From Microbacterium binotii (lineage in GTDB: Bacteria > Actinomycetota > Actinomycetes > Actinomycetales > Microbacteriaceae), in assembly GCF_021398715.1 (NCBI RefSeq), contig NZ_CP090347.1:992001-1056000 (forward strand): DNA of 64,000 bases. The letters run 5' to 3'. Positions within the stretch are counted from its first letter, which is position 1. Each line of letters starts with the position of its first letter. The notes below the pieces were generated by a model. That model did not search any database. It was not told the DNA's origin and was given only the letters and a program-made list of their open reading frames with translations. The translations under genes were made by a program, and so were the position numbers. Below, piece after piece: positions 56,586 to 64,000 of this stretch.

Positions 56586-56595
56586 CTCCTTTTAG

Positions 56596-56625
56596 AAAGG
56601 GCCACCCAAAGCTGGGTGGCCCTTT
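56596..56625 (+). terminator. Terminator of the rRNA operon
   Basis: AAAGGGCCACCCA (56596-56608) pairs with TGGGTGGCCCTTT (56613-56625), a perfect 13-bp stem ending in TTT, just after 5S rRNA. Confidence 0.92.
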
Positions 56626-56667
56626 CGCGTTTCTGCATGCTTTTCTGGAAGGCCATACGCTGTCGCT

Positions 56668-57150
56668 ATGACGTCAGGCCTTCATCCTCGCAGCCAGCTC
56701 GTCCACGATGCTCTACGTTCTGCCGGGATTGAGGGCGAGATCGTGGTGCTGCCCGACGCGGCGTCGACGGCTGCGCTTGCCGCATCCGCTCTCGGCGTCG
56801 ACGTCGGTGCCATCGCCAATAGCCTGGTGTTCTGGTCGGACGACGAACCTCTGCTGGTGATGACCAGCGGTGCCCATCGCGTCGACACGAGTGCGCTCGC
56901 GGCGCGGCTCGGGCGTTCCTCTATTGTCCGAGCGACGGTGGAGCAGGTCCGCGCGGCGACGGGACAGGCGATCGGGGGAGTGGCGCCCACGGGCCACCCT
57001 GTGCCGGTCGTTACTGTCGTCGACGAGGACCTCGCCCAATACGATCAGATCTGGGCGGCCGGTGGCACGCCGCACACGGTGTTTCCCCTGTCGTTCGATG
57101 AACTCGTGGCTCTCACCGGCGGCGTGGTCGTGAAGGTCGACGCGGCCTAA
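56668..57150 (+). CDS. YbaK/ProX-type aminoacyl-tRNA deacylase-like protein
   Basis: A 160-residue protein of the YbaK/EbsC family, which hydrolyse mischarged tRNAs. The family core is visible: ASALGVDVGAIANSLVFWSDDEPLLV, a conserved Lys position replaced by His in SGAHRVDTSAL, and GGVAPTGHPVPVVTVVDEDL. TACGCT (56656-56661) lies six bases before the ATG. The last four bases overlap the end of the converging phosphatase gene. Confidence 0.88.
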   Translation: MTSGLHPRSQLVHDALRSAGIEGEIVVLPDAASTAALAASALGVDVGAIANSLVFWSDDEPLLVMTSGAHRVDTSALAARLGRSSIVRATVEQVRAATGQAIGGVAPTGHPVPVVTVVDEDLAQYDQIWAAGGTPHTVFPLSFDELVALTGGVVVKVDAA

Positions 57151-57611
57151 CGGGGCGTCTGGATGTTCCACTCGTCGACGACGGGTGGCAGGGCGGGCCA
57201 ACGATCGCCCGGGATCGGGAACGTTGCCACGGCGCATGTCGTCATGGTGACAGGGCGTCCCGCGAGCTCGGATGCGAGCTCGCTCAGCCCGGGATCGTGG
57301 GCGACGATGAGCACGCTCCGTCCGCCCGCACCTGCCGCCGCGTCCCAAAGCTCCGGCACGCTCGCCCCGTACAACTCGGGCATGGTTTCGAGGGGGACGT
57401 CGAGCGACGCTGCGAACGCCTCCGCGGTCGTGCGGGCGCGCAGCGCCGTGCTGGTGAGTAGGCGGTCGGGGTGGAAACCCGTCTCCGCGAGAGCCGCAGC
57501 CATCAGGGGAGCGTCACGCTGACCGCGATCGTTCAGCGGGCGTTCGTGGTCGCTCAGCCCGGCCACGCCCCAGTCGGACTTGGCGTGGCGTACGAGGACG
57601 AGTGTGACCAT
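57147..57611 (-). CDS. SixA-like histidine phosphatase
   Basis: A 154-residue phosphatase of the histidine-acid type. The RHG-like motif is VLVRHAKSDW (catalytic His9), followed by RPLNDRGQRDAP and the second His in VLIVAHDPGLSELA. In E. coli SixA removes phosphate from phospho-histidine proteins. The start at 57611 is chosen to match the family start MVTLVLVRHAKS; the frame is open further upstream. Confidence 0.9.
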   Translation of the reverse strand: MVTLVLVRHAKSDWGVAGLSDHERPLNDRGQRDAPLMAAALAETGFHPDRLLTSTALRARTTAEAFAASLDVPLETMPELYGASVPELWDAAAGAGGRSVLIVAHDPGLSELASELAGRPVTMTTCAVATFPIPGDRWPALPPVVDEWNIQTPR

Positions 57612-57621
57612 GTTTCGCCTC

Positions 57622-57969
57622 CTATCCCACGTAGACCCAGGCGTCGCGTCCGCTCTGCAGGATGACGGACACCCGCGTGTACAGCGAGACTTCGTATTCG
57701 TCGGCTGCGTCCAGCTCATCGAGGGTCAGCGCCAGCACGCGTCCGGTGACCTTGTCGCTCGTGTTCCCGGTCCGACGCAGAACAGGATGCGTGGGCAGAC
57801 CGGACAGGGCCACGACACGCGTGTCTTCAATCTCCGTGTACTGCACGTGATAGCCGGCGAGCACGTCCTCGGTCGACTCGATTCGGCGCCCGAAGAGGTC
57901 GAGCTGCACCTGCGGGAGCAGAAGTGTCCCGTAGGAGAAGAGGCGCTCGGACGTCGCCGTGGTGCTCAT
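57622..57969 (-). CDS. Gamma-glutamylcyclotransferase-like protein
   Basis: A 115-residue protein with the gamma-glutamylcyclotransferase-like fold: the substrate-loop motif FSYGTLLLPQVQ near the start, a catalytic-type acidic region (LDELDAADEYEVSLYTR) and a short C-terminal strand. Members cleave gamma-glutamyl amines or related amides. It is ten bases upstream of the SixA-like gene and probably co-transcribed. Confidence 0.87.
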   Translation of the reverse strand: MSTTATSERLFSYGTLLLPQVQLDLFGRRIESTEDVLAGYHVQYTEIEDTRVVALSGLPTHPVLRRTGNTSDKVTGRVLALTLDELDAADEYEVSLYTRVSVILQSGRDAWVYVG

Positions 57970-57977
57970 CCCGCCCC

Positions 57978-59252
57978 CTAGGCTCCGAAGACCGCGTGCG
58001 CGATCGCGAAGATCGTGAGACCCGCGAGAGATCCCACGATCGTGCCGTTGAGGCGAATGTACTGCAGATCGCGGCCGACCATGAGTTCGATCTTCTCGGT
58101 GGTCTCTTCGGGGTCCCAGCGTTCCACGGTGTCGGTGATGACGGAGGCGATGTCGTGCCGGTATCGCTCGATGACGAACACCGCTGCATCCGTCACCCAG
58201 CCGTCGACGCGGGCGCGCAGGGCCTCATCCCGTTCGAGACGGCGGCCGATGTCCGTCAGGGTCTCGACCAGGCGCCGGCGCAGCCCGCTCTGCGGGTCGC
58301 TGAGGCCGCGCGTGAGACCGTTCTTGGCTGTGCGCCACGCCTCGCCGGCCAGCTCTCGGACCCGAGGCGAATCGAACACTGTCGTCTTCGCGTCTTCGAA
58401 TCGTCCGATCGTCGCGGCATCGTGCTGCAGGTTGTCCGCCAGACGCGCGAGGTAGCCGTCCACTGCGTGCCGTGCCGGGTGATCGGGATCGGCACGCACC
58501 GCGGCGACGAACTTGACGGCCTCGTGGTATGCGGCCTCATCGATCATCGTGTGCACCATCGACGGCACCCACGAGGGCAGGCGCCGGGAGATCAGGCCCG
58601 TGAATGCCGAGCGGTTCGCTCGCAGCCACGAGGCCATGCTGTCCGCGGCGAGGTCGACCGCGCCGTGGTGCGCACCGGAGTCGACCATGCGCTCGAGCCA
58701 CCCGCCGAGCGGCGGTCCCCAGTCGGGAAGCACCAAGTGCTCGCGGGCGAGGTCGCCGAGCAACTGCTGTACGTCGTCGTCACTGAGCGCCTCGATGACG
58801 TTCGTGGCGATCGTCGCGCCCTCGGACGCGACGCGCTCGGCGTTCGCGGGCTGCGACAGCCAGGCGCCGAGACGCGCCGAGAGTGAGAAGGACTCGAGCT
58901 TGCCGCGGATGACAGGAGCGGCGAGGAAGTTGGTCTCGACGAACTCGCCCAGCGTGCGTCCGATCTCGTCCTTGCGGGTCGGGATGATCGCCGTGTGCGG
59001 GATGGGAAGGCCGAGCGGCCGCCGGAACAGCGCCGTCACCGCGAACCAATCCGCGAGCGCTCCGACCATGCCGCCCTCCGCCGCGGCGCGCACATAGGAG
59101 AGCCACGGATAGCGGCTCTGCAGCGCGAAGGCGATGACGAAGACGACCGCGAGCACGATGAGGGCTCCGAGCGCGATGCCCTTCATGAGCCGCAGCCCGC
59201 GCAACCGCTCCCGGTCGGCGTCGCTCAGCAGTGCTGTCGGTGTGCGGGGCAT
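57978..59252 (-). CDS. DUF445 membrane protein
   Basis: A 424-residue protein with one N-terminal hydrophobic region (about 28-48, IALGALIVLAVVFVIAFAL), the DUF445 signature ADWFAVTALFRRPLGLPIPHTAIIPTRKDEIG (about 65-97), a long helical, charged body and a final hydrophobic helix (IVGSLAGLTIFAIAHAVFG). The function of DUF445 proteins is unknown. GAAGGATGACGAA before the ATG is a good ribosome site. Confidence 0.92.
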   Translation of the reverse strand: MPRTPTALLSDADRERLRGLRLMKGIALGALIVLAVVFVIAFALQSRYPWLSYVRAAAEGGMVGALADWFAVTALFRRPLGLPIPHTAIIPTRKDEIGRTLGEFVETNFLAAPVIRGKLESFSLSARLGAWLSQPANAERVASEGATIATNVIEALSDDDVQQLLGDLAREHLVLPDWGPPLGGWLERMVDSGAHHGAVDLAADSMASWLRANRSAFTGLISRRLPSWVPSMVHTMIDEAAYHEAVKFVAAVRADPDHPARHAVDGYLARLADNLQHDAATIGRFEDAKTTVFDSPRVRELAGEAWRTAKNGLTRGLSDPQSGLRRRLVETLTDIGRRLERDEALRARVDGWVTDAAVFVIERYRHDIASVITDTVERWDPEETTEKIELMVGRDLQYIRLNGTIVGSLAGLTIFAIAHAVFGA

Positions 59253-59284
59253 TTCGTCATCCTTCCACGGCGTACTCTGTCAGC

Positions 59285-59557
59285 GTGATCGACGACATCA
59301 AGAAGCGCGCCCTGCATCGTACGAGCATCCTGGAGGGACAACTACGCGGGGTGACCAAGATGATCGAGTCCGAGGAGTACTGCATGGACATCATCACGCA
59401 GTCACGGGCCATCCAGCGCTCACTGGAATCGTTGAATCGTCTGCTGCTCGAGAATCACCTGCGCACCCACGTGGCGCACATGTTCGAAGAGGGCGGCGAG
59501 GACCGGGAGCGCGCCGTCGAGGAGCTGCTGCGCGCGTTCGATTTCGCGGGGAAGTGA
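59285..59557 (+). CDS. CsoR/RcnR-family metal-sensing regulator
   Basis: A 90-residue all-helical repressor (DUF156 family). The metal ligands of the family are Cys33 (EEYCMDII), His58 and His62 (LENHLRTHV): a Cys-His-His set, which in RcnR binds Ni/Co, rather than the Cys-His-Cys of copper-type CsoR. The GTG at 59285 is exactly six bases after TACTCT (59273-59278), so the transcript is leaderless. No transporter partner is beside it; the target is unknown. Confidence 0.88.
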   Translation: MIDDIKKRALHRTSILEGQLRGVTKMIESEEYCMDIITQSRAIQRSLESLNRLLLENHLRTHVAHMFEEGGEDRERAVEELLRAFDFAGK

Positions 59558-60562
59558 TCAGCTCGCCAGATCCTCGCGCTGACTCGTCCACCCGACGTCG
59601 AAGCTGCGGTTGCCGCTGATCGCCGCCGCGAACGGCTCCACGGCCGACATGGTCTCCGCGTCCAGGACGAGTCCGGATGCGGGGAGCCACTCGTCCACGT
59701 GTCGCGTGAAGCGCGAGCCGGGGATGGGCGCTGCGGCCACTCCGAACTGCGCGGCGCGCGTGAACAACCAGCCGAGCGCGAGTTGCGCACCCGTCAGGCC
59801 GCGCTGGCGCGCCAGAGCGAGATAGCCGGCGCGGAGGTCCGCGTTGGCGGCGAGGTTCTCGGCGGAGAACCTCGGGAACCGCGGCCGACCGTCACCGGGC
59901 CCGATGTCGGCGGGGGAGAAGGCGTCGGTCAGCCAGGCACGGCTCAGCGGCGAGTACGGCACGAAGCCGATCCCGAGCTCGGCCGCCGTCGGAACGACGG
60001 ACTTCTCCACGTCGCGGCTGACGACACTCCACTCGGTCTGGACGGCAGCGATCGGATGCACGGCGTGAGCACGGCGGATCTCGTCCGCGGTGGCCTCCGA
60101 CAGCCCGATGTGGAGCACCTTCCCCGCGCTCACGAGCTCGGACATCGCGCCGACCGTCTCCTCGATGGGAACGTGCGGATCGACACGATGCTGGTAGTAG
60201 AGGTCGACGTGGTCGGTACCGAGTCGGGAGAGGCTCTGATCGATCTGCTCGCGCACGTAGGCGGCGTCGCCACGGATGCCGCGTGAGCCGATCGCACCGC
60301 CCGAGATCCCGAACTTCGTCGCCAGGGTGATCTCGTCGCGTCGGCTGGCGAGCAGCCGTGCGATCGTGCGCTCGCTGCGGCCCGCGCCGTAGATGTTGGC
60401 CGTGTCGACGAACGTGAGTCCCGCATCCACCGCGTGCGTCAGCGTCGCGAGCGCGGTCGCGTCGTCGACCGGCCCGTACACGTCGCTGAGGCTCATCCCG
60501 CCGTAGCCGAGTGCGCTGACCTCGAGGCCGTCGCCGAGAAGGACCCGACCCACGGCGCTCAC
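59558..60562 (-). CDS. Aldo/keto reductase
   Basis: A 334-residue TIM-barrel oxidoreductase. The catalytic set is visible: Asp and Tyr in FVDTANIYGAG, Lys in LATKFGISGG and His in YYQHRVDP. It uses NAD(P)H; the substrate is unknown. The GTG at 60562 overlaps the stop of the upstream acyl-CoA dehydrogenase gene (GTGA), so it is the last gene of a three-gene operon. The next downstream stop touches the CsoR-type gene end. Confidence 0.92.
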   Translation of the reverse strand: MSAVGRVLLGDGLEVSALGYGGMSLSDVYGPVDDATALATLTHAVDAGLTFVDTANIYGAGRSERTIARLLASRRDEITLATKFGISGGAIGSRGIRGDAAYVREQIDQSLSRLGTDHVDLYYQHRVDPHVPIEETVGAMSELVSAGKVLHIGLSEATADEIRRAHAVHPIAAVQTEWSVVSRDVEKSVVPTAAELGIGFVPYSPLSRAWLTDAFSPADIGPGDGRPRFPRFSAENLAANADLRAGYLALARQRGLTGAQLALGWLFTRAAQFGVAAAPIPGSRFTRHVDEWLPASGLVLDAETMSAVEPFAAAISGNRSFDVGWTSQREDLAS

Positions 60563-61728
60563 TCGGACGCCCCCTGCTGGAGCGGTCCGAGCCACGCAGC
60601 GGCGACGGTCGCGTGCGCGGACTCCGGGTCGGAAGGATGGAACTGGCCGGCGAGGACGTCGCGGTACAGGCGGCCCAACTCGCTGGACGAGAAATACGAC
60701 GAGCCCCCGGCTACGAGGATCGCCTCGTCGACGATCCGCTTGGCGCCCGCGGCTGCCCGGTGCTTGAGACCGGACAGCAGCGAGAACCACCGCGCCCCGT
60801 GGTCGACGCCGGCATCCACGTCGTGGGCGAGCGCGGCGATCTGAGGGACGAGGGCGTCGTACGTCAGCGCCATCTCCGCAACCCGCCACCGGATGTCGGG
60901 GTCCTGGCTGTACGACAGCCCCGTCTTGCGCGAGCGCCGCCGCGCGGCCGTCTCGACGGCGACGTCGAGCGCGCGTCGGCCGATGCCGGTGTAGACGGAC
61001 GCGAGCAGGATCTCGAAGACGCTGAAGATGCCGAAGACGATCGGATCGGGCTGGGGGCCGGGCGCGACCCGGCGCACGATCCGATCGGCGGGAGCGACGG
61101 CGCCGTGGAGCTCCGTGGTGCGGGACTGCGTTCCTCGCATCCCCACCGTGTCCCAGTCGTCTCGGGTGCGCACCGCATCCGAGCGCGGCACGAAGCCGTA
61201 GACCAGCTTGGGTGCGTCGGAGGACGTGGTGTCGAGGCCGTGCACGCCGAGGTGCGTCCACACCGGGGCGAGCGAGGTGAAGATCTTCGTGCCGGTGAAC
61301 GTGTAACCGCAGTCCGGGAGGGGGACCGCCTCGGTCGCGCTGTCGAAGAGCACGAGGTCGTTGCCCGCTTCGCTGATACCGAAGGCGAACACCTCGCCGG
61401 CCGCGGCACCGGTCTGAACGAACGCGAGATCGTCGATTCCGCGCTCGCGCAGCACCTTGGCCACCCCTGTCCAGACAAGGTGCATGTTGACGGCCAGCGC
61501 GGTCGCGGGCGCTGCCGTCGCCAGCCGCTGCTGCAGGACGGACGCCTCGGCGAGCGACAACCCCGCTCCACCGCGATCCGCGGGAACGAGGATGCCGAGA
61601 TAGCCGGCCGCGCGCAGCTCGGCCAGATCCTCCTCCGGGAAGACGTTCTCGCGATCGGTGTCCGCTGCGCGCCCGCGGATGCGTTCGATCAGCTCATCGG
61701 GCAGGTAGGCGTTCGGATCGAAGGTCAT
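60559..61728 (-). CDS. Acyl-CoA dehydrogenase family protein
   Basis: A 389-residue flavoprotein with the acyl-CoA dehydrogenase fold: an N-terminal helical domain (LAELRAAGYLGILVPADRGGAGL), a middle beta domain (YTFTGTKIFTSLAPVWTHLGVHG) and a C-terminal helical domain (VYTGIGRRALDVAVETAARR). The usual catalytic Glu is not obvious, so it may be one of the flavin monooxygenase-type members of this family. ATG overlaps the upstream hydrolase stop (ATGA). Confidence 0.88.
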   Translation of the reverse strand: MTFDPNAYLPDELIERIRGRAADTDRENVFPEEDLAELRAAGYLGILVPADRGGAGLSLAEASVLQQRLATAAPATALAVNMHLVWTGVAKVLRERGIDDLAFVQTGAAAGEVFAFGISEAGNDLVLFDSATEAVPLPDCGYTFTGTKIFTSLAPVWTHLGVHGLDTTSSDAPKLVYGFVPRSDAVRTRDDWDTVGMRGTQSRTTELHGAVAPADRIVRRVAPGPQPDPIVFGIFSVFEILLASVYTGIGRRALDVAVETAARRRSRKTGLSYSQDPDIRWRVAEMALTYDALVPQIAALAHDVDAGVDHGARWFSLLSGLKHRAAAGAKRIVDEAILVAGGSSYFSSSELGRLYRDVLAGQFHPSDPESAHATVAAAWLGPLQQGASE

Positions 61729-62483
61729 GCCAGTGCCTCCCGCAGCGCCGCCACGGTCGCTTCCGGGCGATCGCGATGCGGCGAGTGCCCGGCTCCGGCC
61801 ACGATCGAGCGTGTGATGCGGGCATTGCCGGCGAGGACCTCGTCCGCACGCGGTCCCGTGAACAGGCTGTAGACGGCGGGGTCGGACGCGATCACGTGGG
61901 TGGGCACCGCGAGGCGCGCGGCCGCATCCGTCACATCCCAATCGGGATTCTGCTCCAGCGTCTGCTCCACTGCCCAGGGGCTCGCGAGCTGAGCCGCCTG
62001 CGCCTTCAGCTCGACGTCCTGCGGGTGCCAGTGGGGATGCGCGGCACGCACCTCTTCGATGGTGGGTGAGTCGAACGCATCCTGCTGACTGCGTTCGACG
62101 ACCGCACGGTCGGCCGGCAGGAGGTACAGCGCGGGATCGATGAGGACGAGCCGATTCGTCCACTCGGGATGCTCCGCCGAGGCGAGGGCGGCGGACGCGC
62201 CGCCGAGCGAGTGACCGATGACGAGGTCCCACGCGTTGCCGGAACCGGGAACCGTCTGGCTCACATCGGCGGCGTAGGCGGCGATCGTGTAGTCGAGCGT
62301 TCGCGGCGCCAGGCCGTGACCGCGCAGATCCACGGCGACGGCATGCCAGCCCGCCTCGGCCAGGGCTGTTCCGAAGCGCCACATCAGAGCGCCGGACGAT
62401 CCCAGTCCGTGCACGAGGAGGGCGTGATGAGCGGATGCGGGGGAGCCCCACGCGAGGGTGGGAAGCGCGACGGATGCGGGCAT
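61725..62483 (-). CDS. Alpha/beta hydrolase, first gene of the operon
   Basis: A 252-residue hydrolase. The oxyanion motif is LLVHGLGSSGALMW, the nucleophile elbow is IGHSLGGASA (Ser near 91) and the catalytic His is in VAGAGHSPHRDRP. It is first in the hydrolase / acyl-CoA dehydrogenase / aldo-keto reductase operon, which looks like a small catabolic or detoxifying pathway (inference). TACGCT lies seven bases before the ATG. Confidence 0.9.
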   Translation of the reverse strand: MPASVALPTLAWGSPASAHHALLVHGLGSSGALMWRFGTALAEAGWHAVAVDLRGHGLAPRTLDYTIAAYAADVSQTVPGSGNAWDLVIGHSLGGASAALASAEHPEWTNRLVLIDPALYLLPADRAVVERSQQDAFDSPTIEEVRAAHPHWHPQDVELKAQAAQLASPWAVEQTLEQNPDWDVTDAAARLAVPTHVIASDPAVYSLFTGPRADEVLAGNARITRSIVAGAGHSPHRDRPEATVAALREALA

Positions 62484-62562
62484 GTCTACGAGCGTAGAAC
62501 GCCTGCCGCCCCGCTCGCCCGTCTACGTCGCTCTATGGCGTTGCGCGGACGCCGGACGGCGC

Positions 62563-63768
62563 TCAGGTGATGATCGGCGTGGGCTCCGTGTCGGGGATGG
62601 GGCTCGGGTCGCGGTGGCGCAGATCCGGGAAGGCGCGGACGCACACGATGGCGACGATCGCGCCGGCGGCGGCGAAGCCCGCTGCCGCGATGAAGGCCCC
62701 GGGTGCTTCGACCGCGTCGATGAGGAAGCCGGCGACGGCGGAGCCCGCCGCGGCGCCGATGAGCTGGCCGGTGCCGATCCACCCGTAGGCCTCGGCGGTG
62801 TCGGAGAACTTGACACTCACGGAGGTGATCGCGAACAGCACCGCCAGGGCTGGGGCGATGCCGATCCCTGCGAGGAACAGAGTGCCCGAGAGCCACCAGA
62901 TGTCGAGAGAGAACATGGTCAGCACCAGGCCGACGGCGACGATGCCCATGCGTCGCGCCATCGCCCAGGGCCCCATGGGCACGTGGCCGAATGAGAGGCC
63001 TCCGGCAAGGCTGCCGATCGAGAACACGGCGAGGACGATGCCCGCCTCCAGTCCGCCGTGGTCGAAGGTCGCGACGACACCCGCCTCGACGGCGGAACAG
63101 GCGCCGATGAGCAGGAACCCGATGACGGTGGCCAGCAGCACGGTGGGGCGCGTGAGCACCTTCCCGAAGCGTCGCTTGCTGCGAGGGATGCGCACCCGGC
63201 CGACCTCGGGGGAGAGGATGAACCACGTTCCGCCGCCGACGAGGATGACGGCGATCAGGACGAGCGCCTCCCACGTGCCGATCTGCGTCGCGATGAACGT
63301 GATGACCACGGGGGCGATGATCCAGATGATCTCCTGCAGCGACGCGTCCAGCGAGTAGAGCGGAGTGAGCTGACGGGAGTTGACCATCTTGGGATAGATC
63401 GTGCGCACGGCGGACTGCACCGGCGGGGTGGACAGTCCCGCGATGAGCCCGAACGCCATGAAGCCGGCCACAGGAAGATCGAGCAGGCCGATGGCGAGGA
63501 TCGCCAGCGCGCAGACGATCATCGTCAGGCTCAGCACACGCCGCATCCCCCAACGGCCCATCCATCGGCTGGTGACGGGGCCCGAGACCGCCTGCCCCAC
63601 GGAGGAGGCCGCGAGAACGAGGCCCGCGTAGCCGTAGGAGCCGGTCACATGCTCGACGTGCAGGAGGATCGCCAGGCTCGTCATCCCGTTGGGGAAGCGC
63701 GCCGTGAGCTGTGCGGCGATGATGCGCGCCACCCCCGGGGTGCGCAGCAATTCCTGGTATCCGGCCAT
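62563..63768 (-). CDS. MFS transporter
   Basis: A 401-residue membrane protein with about 12 helices of the major facilitator type; the loop 2-3 motif SRWMGRWGMRRVLS is present (about 68-80). It is probably a drug or metabolite exporter. TATCCT (63775-63780 on the plus strand as AGGATA) is six bases before the ATG, and GAAGGG between them could also act as a ribosome site. It stands alone. Confidence 0.9.
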   Translation of the reverse strand: MAGYQELLRTPGVARIIAAQLTARFPNGMTSLAILLHVEHVTGSYGYAGLVLAASSVGQAVSGPVTSRWMGRWGMRRVLSLTMIVCALAILAIGLLDLPVAGFMAFGLIAGLSTPPVQSAVRTIYPKMVNSRQLTPLYSLDASLQEIIWIIAPVVITFIATQIGTWEALVLIAVILVGGGTWFILSPEVGRVRIPRSKRRFGKVLTRPTVLLATVIGFLLIGACSAVEAGVVATFDHGGLEAGIVLAVFSIGSLAGGLSFGHVPMGPWAMARRMGIVAVGLVLTMFSLDIWWLSGTLFLAGIGIAPALAVLFAITSVSVKFSDTAEAYGWIGTGQLIGAAAGSAVAGFLIDAVEAPGAFIAAAGFAAAGAIVAIVCVRAFPDLRHRDPSPIPDTEPTPIIT

Positions 63769-63820
63769 CCCTTCAGGATATCTCGGCGGGCGCTTCGGCC
63801 GCCGGGCGGATGAGGGGGCG

Positions 63821-63993
63821 CGACACGCCGCGACACGCCGACGGCGGTTATCCACCGCGCGGGATCCGGGTGGCGGGACGCCGGTGTGGATGGTTTCGTC
63901 GTTCATTCAGGATTCGCCCGCGATTCAGGGTTTTTTCAGCCGCCGAGACACGCCGCGGCTGTGGATGAAACGGTGGACAACCTGTGTTGTATC
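63821..63993. other. Terminal region with DnaA-box-like sites and short repeats
   Basis: DnaA-box-like nonamers: TTATCCACC (63848-63856), TGTGGATGG (63885-63893), TGTGGATGA (63960-63968) and GGTGGACAA (63972-63980). CGACACGCCG occurs twice in tandem (63821-63840), with GACACGCCG again near 63947. A TTTTTT run lies at 63931-63936. This could be a DnaA-binding or origin-related region cut by the window edge; no gene is visible. Confidence 0.45.
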
Positions 63994-64000
63994 TGGGGAG

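Overview
The window looks like the chromosome of a high-GC actinobacterium of the Microbacteriaceae, most likely Microbacterium. The evidence is the very high G+C content, the many ATG/GTG starts placed a few bases after a TANNNT -10 box, the extreme abundance of the octamer GGATGCGG/CCGCATCC, and actinobacterial signature genes: lsr2, dtxR, groEL behind CIRCE, sepX downstream of galU, DUF3263, DUF3027, and the imuA'-imuB-dnaE2 cassette. No phage, insertion sequence, CRISPR array or secretion island is visible. This is core chromosome with a few accessory-looking genes.

Layout. 1-3.4 kb: the tail of a DUF2332 gene, DUF3263, a LytR_C membrane protein, a cold-shock protein and CIRCE-controlled groEL. 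3.4-11.3 kb: an orphan WXG100 protein, a two-component system, XPB helicase with its partner gene, a second cold-shock protein and a DUF3027 protein with a very acidic tail. 11.4-17.3 kb: serC, the iron regulator dtxR, an M23 peptidase, a possible attenuator in front of an HNH nuclease, a marR/eamA divergon with a double operator, and an isochorismatase-like hydrolase. 17.4-23.1 kb: SOS mutagenesis cassette behind a LexA box. 23.1-27.9 kb: a cysteine-free HesB-like protein, a TetR-flanked DUF6230/DUF6114 operon, poxB and tRNA-Arg(CCT).

28-42 kb is more accessory. It holds small lipoproteins, acetyltransferases, hydrolases and two kinds of palindromic repeat. It also holds a manganese module (mntR plus a cation exchanger behind a yybP-ykoY riboswitch), arr (rifamycin ADP-ribosyltransferase), an AraC regulator, lsr2 and the acetate permease pair DUF485-actP. 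41.8-50.4 kb: an alkyltransferase-like protein whose catalytic Cys is Ala, a very large helicase-like protein with eroded ATPase motifs, mscL, a zinc ribbon protein, 5-formyl-THF cyclo-ligase, galU, a RimJ-type acetyltransferase, sepX and tRNA-Ala(CGC).

50.4-56.6 kb is one 16S-23S-5S rRNA operon with its promoter and terminator and no tRNA in the 16S-23S spacer. 56.7-64 kb: a YbaK-like protein, a SixA-like phosphatase, a gamma-glutamylcyclotransferase-like protein, DUF445, a CsoR/RcnR-type regulator, a three-gene operon (hydrolase, acyl-CoA dehydrogenase, aldo/keto reductase) and an MFS transporter. The window ends in a short region with several DnaA-box-like sites.

The best leads are: the Mn riboswitch/exchanger/MntR unit; the 69-bp doubly palindromic repeat present twice with conserved stems and variable loops; the leader ORF overlapping an intrinsic terminator ahead of the HNH gene; the pseudo-enzymes (alkyltransferase, helicase, HesB); and the clear signal that many genes here are transcribed without a 5' leader.
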